Origin: JAEZBP01 sp963832725
GTDB lineage: Bacteria; Myxococcota_A; Polyangia; Polyangiales; Sandaracinaceae
Direction: 5' to 3'
Assembly: GCA_963832725.1 (NCBI GenBank)
Contig: CAWHVG010000001.1
Coordinates: forward strand, 310,001-374,000
DNA: 64,000 bases
In this document: one piece after another, positions 57,710 to 64,000 of the stretch
How positions within the stretch are numbered: the first letter of the stretch is position 1
Layout: the number at the start of each line of letters is the position of its first letter
Notes under the pieces: model-generated
What the model was told of the DNA's origin: nothing
Database searches by the model: none
The model's input: only the letters and a program-made list of their open reading frames with translations
Position numbers and translations under genes: made by a program

Positions 57710-58411
57710 ATGAACTTCTTCGGGCACGCGACCGTGGCGTGCTGGCTCGATCGCGACCCGCGATGGGTGCTCGGCGCCATGCTCCCGGACTTCGCCTCGA
57801 TGTGCCGGACTCGGCTCCGGGGCGCGGCCAATCCGCTCGTCGAGAAAGGGATCGCCTTGCACCATGCGACGGACGCGGTCTTCCACGGCGCGCCCACCTT
57901 CGTGGAGCTCTACGCCGCGGGGACCGAGGAGCTCGAAACGGCCGGGCTCGGCCGAGGTCCGGCCCGCGCGGTGGCGCACGTCGGCACCGAGCTCCTCCTC
58001 GACGGGCTGCTCCTCGACGACGCCGAGGTGGCGAGCGCCTACCTCGACGCCGTGGCCCTGGCGACACGAGACGATCTCGGCTTGCGCTTCCGGGACGGCG
58101 GAGAGGGCTTCCGGCGCCTCGCAATCCGGCTCAGCGAGCACGGCCTCCCGGACGACTACCGCTCGCCCGACCGCGTGGCGATGCGCCTCGAGCAGATCCT
58201 GGCGCGACGGCCGCGGCTGGCCCTCGTAGCCGAGGATCGATCGCCGGTGGTTGCCTACCTGACGCGAACCCGGCGCACCCTGGAGACCCGGCTCTCCGGG
58301 CTCCTCCGGGAGATTGCCACGGAGCTCGACGCGCCCGGACCATCATCGCTGGGACACGCGATTGACACCTCGCGCCCCGCGCGTGCCATACTCCCCGGGC
58401 CGCGCACCTGA
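57710..58411 (+). CDS. conserved hypothetical protein, ACP phosphodiesterase-like outline
   Basis: 233 residues from the ATG at 57710. The start MNFFGHATVACWLDRDP, followed by LGAMLPDFASMC and GIALHHATDAVFH, resembles the metal-binding His/Asp pattern of DUF479/AcpH-type acyl-carrier-protein phosphodiesterases, and a further HVGTELLLDG segment fits. The match is by eye only. It lies 17 bp upstream of the kinase gene and may share its transcript. Confidence 0.65.
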   Translation: MNFFGHATVACWLDRDPRWVLGAMLPDFASMCRTRLRGAANPLVEKGIALHHATDAVFHGAPTFVELYAAGTEELETAGLGRGPARAVAHVGTELLLDGLLLDDAEVASAYLDAVALATRDDLGLRFRDGGEGFRRLAIRLSEHGLPDDYRSPDRVAMRLEQILARRPRLALVAEDRSPVVAYLTRTRRTLETRLSGLLREIATELDAPGPSSLGHAIDTSRPARAILPGPRT

Positions 58412-58428
58412 CGCGTGGGGGTTCGCCC

Positions 58429-60585
58429 GTGTCCCAAGCTCCTGCCCCCGTCATCCCGTCCCCGCCGCCCGAGAGCGAAGCCGCTGGCACGATGCCGGCG
58501 CGCTTCGGCAAGTACACGCTGATCCGCAAGCTGGCGGTCGGCGGGATGGCCGAGCTCTTCCTGGCCCTCCAGCGCTCGATGGCGGGGTTCGAGAAGCTGA
58601 TCGTGGTCAAGCGGGTGCTCCCGCACCTCGCGCAGGACGAGAGCTTCATCGAGATGCTCCTCGCCGAGGCGAGGATCGCGGCCACCCTCAACCACCCGAA
58701 CATCGGTCACATCTACGACGTCGGCGAGGTCGACGGGCAGTTCTACATCGCCATGGAGCACATCCACGGCGAGGACCTGCGCTCCCTCGTCCGCCAGATG
58801 AAGAAGAAGAACGTCACGGCGTTCCCGCTCGAGCACGCGCTGGCGATCGTGCTCGGCTGCTGCTCCGGGCTCGCCTACGCGCACGAGAAGCGCGACCTCG
58901 ACGGCGAGCCGATGGGCATCGTCCACCGCGACGTAAGCCCCCAGAACATCCTCGTCACCTTCACCGGCGACGTGAAGCTGGTCGACTTCGGCATCGCCAA
59001 AGCCGGCCGCGGCCAGATGGAGGACACGGGCTCCGGACAGCTCAAGGGCAAGGTGCCCTACATGAGCCCCGAGCAGGCGCAGGGCGAGGATCTCGACAAC
59101 CGCAGCGACGTCTTCTCGCTCGGCATCATGCTCTTCGAGCTCTGCACCGGGCGGCGGCTCTTCCGCGGCAAGAACGAGATGGAGACCCTCCGCAAGATCG
59201 TGGAGGACGAGTATCCGCAGCCGCGCCAGCTCAACCCGAACCTCAGCCCGCGCCTCGAGGAGATCATCCTCCGCTCGCTCGAGAAGGATCAGCGCCGCCG
59301 CTATCAGTCCGCGCGCGACATGCAGGCCGACCTCGAGGACTACATCCGCTCCGAGCAGCTCAAGGTCAGCTCGCTCTCGCTCGGCTCCTGGATGCAGGAC
59401 CTCTTCCGCGAGAAGCTCGACCAGCAGAAGCAGCTCCTCCAGGAGGGTCGCCAGCTCGCCGACGTGATCGCCGCCCAGGTCGCCGAAGAGGAGCGCGAGA
59501 ACACGCTCAGCGGCGCCTACGCGTCCCGCGTCCGGCAGAAACCGGCCTCCAAGGTCCCGTGGATCCTCCTGGCGGTGGTGATGCTCTCCGCCGCGGGCGG
59601 GCTGACGTGGCTCTTGACCCGCCCGCCGCCACCGTCGCAGGCGACGGGACCGGGCGCGATCGCGATCACCAGCACGCCGCCGGGCGCCGCCATCTGGGTC
59701 GACGGGGAGCGCCGCTCGGAGCGAACGCCCGCGACCCTGCGCGAGCTGCCGCTCGGCAGCTACAGCGTGAAGATCACCAGCGACGGCTACGCGCCGCACA
59801 CCGAGCGCGTGGAGCTCACCGAGGGAACGCCGAGCTCGGATCTGAGCGTCACCCTCCGCCGCCCGAACGCGAGCGACTTCGCGGTCATCCGCGTCCGGAC
59901 CATTCCCGCTGGCGCGCACGTCTTGCTCGACGGACACGACACCGGGAACAGCACGCCGGCCATGGTGCCCGAGGTGACCCCCGGCGAGGCCCACACCCTC
60001 GCGCTCGCGCTCGAGGGCTACGTCACCCGCAACGAGACGCTCACGCTCGAGGCCGGGCAGGTGGCGGAGCTGAGCTTCGAGCTCGAGCGCCAGCCTCTGG
60101 CGGAGGGGGAGTCGATCGTCCGCATCGTCACCGACCCGCCCACCGCGCGCGTCCAGTTCGACCGCGAATGGCACGACTCGGGCTCGCCCTACGAGTTCCG
60201 CGTACCGACGCGCAGCTACCACGTGACCGTGGCCAAATCGGGCTTCCGCTCGGCGGAGCGCAACCTCGAGCTGGTCAGCGGCGAGGCGTCGGACGTCACC
60301 ATCGAGCTGGAGCGCGAGCGCGAGCGCCATCACCGGCGCGGCGGCAACAGCGAGCAGCAGGCGAGCACGCCGACCTCGAACGAGCCGGGACGGCTGACCT
60401 TCAGCGCGCGACCCTGGTGCAACGTGACCGTCGACGGCCGGAGCGCGGGTCAGACGCCGGTGGTGAACTTCCGGCTCTCGCCCGGCCGCCACACCATCGT
60501 GTGCGAGAACCCGCAGGCCGGCACACGCCGCGTGTCGGTGAACGTCGACCCCGGCGAGACCGTTCGGCGCGCGATCACGTTCTGA
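58429..60585 (+). CDS. Ser/Thr protein kinase with four PEGA-like repeats
   Basis: 718 residues, GTG start. Kinase domain about residues 25-310: KLAVGGMAELFLA, IVVKRVLPHL, HRDVSPQN (in place of HRDLKPxN, a known myxobacterial variant), VDFGIAKA and YMSPEQAQG. A coiled-coil-like segment (KLDQQKQLLQEGRQLADVIA) and a transmembrane helix (WILLAVVMLSAAGGLTWLL) follow. Outside the membrane are four PEGA-like repeats: GAIAITSTPPGAAIWVDGE, FAVIRVRTIPAGAHVLLDG, IVRIVTDPPTARVQFD and RLTFSARPWCNVTVDGRSAG. PEGA repeats often bind other envelope proteins. Confidence 0.92.
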   Translation: MSQAPAPVIPSPPPESEAAGTMPARFGKYTLIRKLAVGGMAELFLALQRSMAGFEKLIVVKRVLPHLAQDESFIEMLLAEARIAATLNHPNIGHIYDVGEVDGQFYIAMEHIHGEDLRSLVRQMKKKNVTAFPLEHALAIVLGCCSGLAYAHEKRDLDGEPMGIVHRDVSPQNILVTFTGDVKLVDFGIAKAGRGQMEDTGSGQLKGKVPYMSPEQAQGEDLDNRSDVFSLGIMLFELCTGRRLFRGKNEMETLRKIVEDEYPQPRQLNPNLSPRLEEIILRSLEKDQRRRYQSARDMQADLEDYIRSEQLKVSSLSLGSWMQDLFREKLDQQKQLLQEGRQLADVIAAQVAEEERENTLSGAYASRVRQKPASKVPWILLAVVMLSAAGGLTWLLTRPPPPSQATGPGAIAITSTPPGAAIWVDGERRSERTPATLRELPLGSYSVKITSDGYAPHTERVELTEGTPSSDLSVTLRRPNASDFAVIRVRTIPAGAHVLLDGHDTGNSTPAMVPEVTPGEAHTLALALEGYVTRNETLTLEAGQVAELSFELERQPLAEGESIVRIVTDPPTARVQFDREWHDSGSPYEFRVPTRSYHVTVAKSGFRSAERNLELVSGEASDVTIELERERERHHRRGGNSEQQASTPTSNEPGRLTFSARPWCNVTVDGRSAGQTPVVNFRLSPGRHTIVCENPQAGTRRVSVNVDPGETVRRAITF

Positions 60586-60632
60586 TGAAGCGCGCGGCGG
60601 CCCGCGTCCGCCGACGTTCGTGAAGGCCCGAC

Positions 60633-61626
60633 GTGGGAGCCCCCGAGCAGCAGACCGAGACGCCCGACGACGGTCCTGCCGAGCGGCGGGCGAAGACCCG
60701 GCGCCGGATGGGCTGGGCCGCGAAGATCGGCGGCACGGCGCTCGGCTTCGGCTACGTCGCCGCGATCGTGGATTCCGAGCGCGCTGGTGGCCGCGTTCGC
60801 GCGGGTGAGCCCGCTCGCCTTGCTCGGCGCCTCGCTCCTCACCGCGCTCAACCTGATCGTGGGCGCGTTCCGCTGGCGCCTCCTGCTCGCGGCCTACGGC
60901 GCGCCGCGCCGCCCCTCGATCGCGCGCCTCGCCCACGTGTACCTGGTCGGGTTCTTCTACAACCTCTGCCTTCCCGGCGGCGTGGGCGGCGACGTGGTGC
61001 GCGGCGTGGTCACCCGCTCCTCGTTCGGCGAGCGCGGCACCACCGCGTCGATGGCCGTGGTGCTCGTGGAGCGCGTCCTCGGGCTCTCGGGCCTGCTGCT
61101 CTTGGTCAGCGGCACCTACCTCGTCCGACCGCTGCCCGGCACGGAGGGGGTGCTGCCCTACAGCGCGCTGGCGCTGGCGGCCGCCGCGCTCGGCGTGATC
61201 GGCCTGGCCTCCGGCCGCCGGCTGAGCCCGCACCTGCCGGGCAAGCTCGGCGAGATCGCCGCCTCACTGCCCTCGATCGAGCGCCCCCTGCCCTTCGCCG
61301 GCGCGCTGGCGGTGTCGCTGATCACCCAGTCTCTCGTGGCGCTCTCGGGCTGGACGATCATGGCCTCGATCACCGCCGGGCAGGTGACACTCGCGGACGC
61401 GTTCGTGGTCGTGCCGCTCGCCATGGCCGCGGTCTTCGTGCCCTTCTCGGTCGGCGGCGCCGGCGCGCGGGAGGCGGCGTTCGTGGCGCTGGGCGTGAGC
61501 GCGCTTTCGATGAGCCGCGCCGACGCGCTGGCCTCGTCGCTGACGATCTGGATGACGCAGCTCGCGGTGGCGCTCATCGGCGGGGTGGCCCAGCTCGTGG
61601 CGCCGATTTCGGAGCGCCGATCGTGA
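60633..61626 (+). CDS. flippase-like UPF0104/LPG synthase transmembrane protein (one-base frameshift)
   Basis: Reads as 330 residues after removing one base at GATTC 60771-60775; the repaired reading is AAIVDPSALVAAFARVSP. GTG start at 60633. Seven or more hydrophobic helices, with the family segment FYNLCLPGGVGGDVVRGV and later FVPFSVGGAGAREAAFV. Members of this family move or modify lipid-linked substrates (AglD, MprF N-terminus). No MprF catalytic domain follows. The stop overlaps the GTG of the next gene (GTGA), so they are co-translated. Confidence 0.82.
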
Positions 61627-63506
61627 GCCCTCGCCTGCGCGGGCTCGCCTCGCTCGGCCTGCCCATCCGCCACCTCGGCGCGGCGTGGGGCTCGGCGGCC
61701 GGCGTGCTCCTCGTCTACCTGGCGACGATGGCGCGCGATCTGACGTTCTACGACAGCCCCGAGCTGGCGCTGGTCGCGCATCAGCTCGGGCTCGGGCACC
61801 CGATCGGCGAGCCGCTCCACACCTGGCTCGGGCTCGTCGCCACGCATGTACCGGGCGTCGCGCCCGTGATCGGGCTGACGGCCATGAGCGCGTTGGCGGG
61901 CGCGCTGGCGCTGATGCCGGCCTGGGCCCTGGCCGAGCGCCTGGCCGGCGAGCGAGCGCGCGCGTGGGCCATCGCGCCACCGCTCGTCGCCGCCGCGCTC
62001 CATCCGATCGCCTGGGATCCGTCCACGCGGGTGGAGGTCTACGCGCTGGCGGCGCTGCTCTCGCTCTGGGCGTTGGGCCGCTCGAGCGCGGACGAGTCGC
62101 GTGTGTGGCCGGTCGGTCTCGCGTTGGGGTTGGCCGCCAGCACCAACGCCGTCATCGCCGCCGCCCACGGGCTGGCGGTTCTGCCTCGTACGGCGACGCG
62201 AGGCGCGCGCGCGCTCGGGCTCGGCATCGCGGCGGGCCTCGTCGGCCTCTTGCCCTACTCGCTGGTCTGGATCGTCGGCGCGGACCGGCACCGCTTCGTG
62301 TGGGGCGGCCCCGACGACTCCGCCTCACTCGCTGCCTACTTTCGCGGCGCCGACTACGCGCGCAACGCGGGCATCGACGCCGCGGGCTTCGCCGACCACC
62401 TCGCGCGCCTGGCGAGCTGGGGGCTCGGCGAGGCCAGCCTGCCCCTCGCCGTGGCCGGCCTCGCCGCGTTCGTGTGGCTCGCGCGCCCGCTTCGCGGGCT
62501 GCGGTGGGCGCTACCGATCGCCGGCGCGCTCTCTGTCGCGTTCGTCGCCCGCAACGTCGTCTTCCACACCGACGTGCCCGACTACCGCGGCTACCTGATG
62601 GCGCCCTGGCTGGCCTCGGCGTCCGGGCTCTCGGCGCTCGCGTCGGTCGTGGCCGCCCGCGGCGCGCGCTTCCGCGTCTATGGCGGCGCGCTGGCGCTGG
62701 TCCCGGTGACGGCGTTGCTGATCGCGCCCACGCATTTGAGCGGACCGCGCGACACGCCCTCGCTGGCCCGCGCGATGATCGACGGAGCGTTCCGCGACGC
62801 CCCGCCGAACGCGATCCTGCTCGCCGAGGCGGACCACTGGGTCGCGCCGCTCCTCTACGCCCAAGAAGTCGAAGGCGCGCGGCCGGATGTCGTGATCGTG
62901 GCGCGCGGGCTGGCCTCGTCACGCTGGTATTGGGAGCACCTGGCGGCCCGCCATCCCGATCTGCGCCCCTTCGATCTGCGCGGGCCCGGTGGCCGGGACG
63001 GGCGCATCCGCCGCTTCGTCGACGCGCACCCCGAGCGCCCCCTCGTCGCCAGCCGCTGGGACCTGGCCGAGCGCGCCGGCCGCGCCCCTTGCGCCGTCTC
63101 GTTCCTCGTCCTCACCGGTGACGCCTGCGCGAGCGCCCCCGACCCGGGCGAGGCGACCGCGGCGCTCGATGCCGTCCGGCCGGCGCGTGGCGAAGCCCTC
63201 GAGGTGGCGGGCGCGGTCGGCCTCGCGCGGGGCGAGGCGCTCTTCCGGCTCGGACGCGGCGCCGCCTACGAAGCGCTCCTCGCCGGCGTCGAGGCCGCCC
63301 TCCCCTCTTCGCTCCCGCACCCGACCCTTCCCGAGCGTATCCCCCCGCTGCGCGGCGCCGTGCCGAGCTGGTCCCGTCCGGCAGCGCTGCACGACGTCGC
63401 GCGCAACGTCGCGCTGGCGGCGCGGGTTCTCGACGCCGCCGGCGCGCCCGCACCCGCGCAGGCCGTGGCGGAGATGGCGGCCCGGATGGGCCTACCGGCG
63501 CACTGA
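61623..63506 (+). CDS. DUF2723 family membrane protein
   Basis: 627 residues, GTG start overlapping the previous stop. About ten helices in the first 400 residues and a soluble C-terminal region. The early pattern ATMARDLTFYDSPELALVAH and LGLGHPIGEPLHTWLG is the DUF2723 signature, a GT-C-like family often thought to mannosylate proteins. The substrate is unknown. Its partner is the flippase-like protein, so the pair may supply and transfer a lipid-linked sugar. Confidence 0.83.
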   Translation: MSPRLRGLASLGLPIRHLGAAWGSAAGVLLVYLATMARDLTFYDSPELALVAHQLGLGHPIGEPLHTWLGLVATHVPGVAPVIGLTAMSALAGALALMPAWALAERLAGERARAWAIAPPLVAAALHPIAWDPSTRVEVYALAALLSLWALGRSSADESRVWPVGLALGLAASTNAVIAAAHGLAVLPRTATRGARALGLGIAAGLVGLLPYSLVWIVGADRHRFVWGGPDDSASLAAYFRGADYARNAGIDAAGFADHLARLASWGLGEASLPLAVAGLAAFVWLARPLRGLRWALPIAGALSVAFVARNVVFHTDVPDYRGYLMAPWLASASGLSALASVVAARGARFRVYGGALALVPVTALLIAPTHLSGPRDTPSLARAMIDGAFRDAPPNAILLAEADHWVAPLLYAQEVEGARPDVVIVARGLASSRWYWEHLAARHPDLRPFDLRGPGGRDGRIRRFVDAHPERPLVASRWDLAERAGRAPCAVSFLVLTGDACASAPDPGEATAALDAVRPARGEALEVAGAVGLARGEALFRLGRGAAYEALLAGVEAALPSSLPHPTLPERIPPLRGAVPSWSRPAALHDVARNVALAARVLDAAGAPAPAQAVAEMAARMGLPAH

Positions 63507-63562
63507 AGCTCCCCCGCTCGGGGAGACGGACCGGACGTCGAAGCCGACCTCCTGGGGGTGCG

Positions 63563-63682
63563 ATGCCGCCGACCGTCGCCTACCGTGCGCGAGAGCAGTG
63601 GGTTGCATCTCGGATGACCATGGACGACGAGAAAGCGATCATCGGCATTGATCGTCTCCGCAGTGAGCTCTCGCGCGACTGA
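63563..63682 (+). CDS. possible 39-residue ORF
   Basis: The ATG at 63563 opens a frame ending MTMDDEKAIIGIDRLRSELS. The sequence is plausible as protein but short, without a clear ribosome site, and may be chance or the remnant of a gene. The stretch 63507-64000 otherwise holds no gene that I can support. Confidence 0.25.
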   Translation: MPPTVAYRAREQWVASRMTMDDEKAIIGIDRLRSELSRD

Positions 63683-63759
63683 CCTGACGTCACCGGCGAA
63701 GGACGCGTGGACTCGCAGCGCGCGACGAGGCGCGTCGCCGGCCATCTCCGGTCCATTGT

Positions 63760-63948
63760 AGCGGCGCGCCTTTCCACCGATTTGCATTCGATACGACGCG
63801 AGCGCGGGCGCCATCCGTCAAATCTTCCCGCGGGACCGCGACCGGCAGAACCTCTACTTCGACCAGGTCCGACACACCCACGACGCCCACGCCGCCTCGG
63901 ACGGACAAGACGGACAGGGCGGCACGGGCGACGCAGGCGGCTCCTGAG
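63760..63948 (+). pseudogene. possible C-terminal gene fragment
   Basis: After an in-frame TAG near 63757, the frame reads FPPICIRYDASAGAIRQIFP, continues through QNLYFDQVRHTHDAHAASDG and ends GGTGDAGGS-stop. It looks protein-like but has no ATG, GTG or TTG start. It may be the end of a degenerate gene, or an effect of an undetected indel. Confidence 0.25.
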
Positions 63949-64000
63949 CCGCAAAACGCGTCTTCGTGGCTTCCGCAAAGGGCTCGGCGCTCGTCGAGAC

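Overview
This is about 64 kb of very GC-rich DNA that reads as a myxobacterial chromosome segment (Myxococcota, probably Sandaracinaceae or another Polyangiales lineage). That placement is an inference. It rests on four Hanks-type Ser/Thr kinases with C-terminal PEGA-like domains, two sigma-54 enhancer-binding proteins (one with an FHA domain), many lipoproteins with Asp/Ala/Gly-rich linkers, and giant Cys-rich proteins of the kind typical of that group. I found no rRNA, tRNA, CRISPR array, phage or insertion sequence.

Layout. 1-8 kb: the 5' part of a beta-propeller lipoprotein, a DsbD-like thiol transporter, a small lipoprotein, lgt, a TonB-family protein, a sterol-desaturase-family hydroxylase and a large lipoprotein. 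8.2-14.2 kb: a sigma-54 activator (GAF-GAF-PAS-AAA+-HTH) followed by five tightly packed genes forming a stressosome-like module: RsbT-type kinase, RsbS, an RsbR-type protein with an XylR_N/V4R sensor, an RsbX-type phosphatase and a second RsbT-type kinase. A -24/-12-like sequence lies just upstream of the module, so the activator may drive it. 14-30 kb: lipoproteins, a GT87-type membrane protein, a 13-copy 22-bp tandem repeat, a metalloprotease-like protein, an 84-bp duplicated element, an inactive HtrA-like protein joined to a membrane-barrel-like domain, a lipase and a Cys-repeat lipoprotein. 30-37 kb: an FHA sigma-54 activator, a kelch-like lipoprotein, a PEGA protein, a Ser/Thr kinase and an FG-GAP lipoprotein. 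37-47 kb: nth, an SppA protease with an added barrel-like N-terminus, a TPR protein, a MopE-like lipoprotein, a kinase and mutS2. 47-57 kb: a giant Cys-rich protein, an NhaD/ArsB-type transporter, a kinase, mutL and miaA. 57-64 kb: a kinase with four PEGA-like repeats, a flippase-like protein and a DUF2723 membrane protein.

Ten genes are broken by single-base insertions, eleven events in all and no deletions. Nine of the eleven turn a GATC into GAATC or GATTC. In every case removing one base restores a full-length family member, so I annotate these as intact genes with a probable sequencing or polishing artefact. The concentration at GATC is itself a signal worth following up.

The best candidate for an unusual system is the sigma-54-linked stressosome module at 8.2-14.2 kb. 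Secondary candidates are the inactive HtrA/barrel fusion, the barrel/SppA fusion and the 22-bp repeat array.
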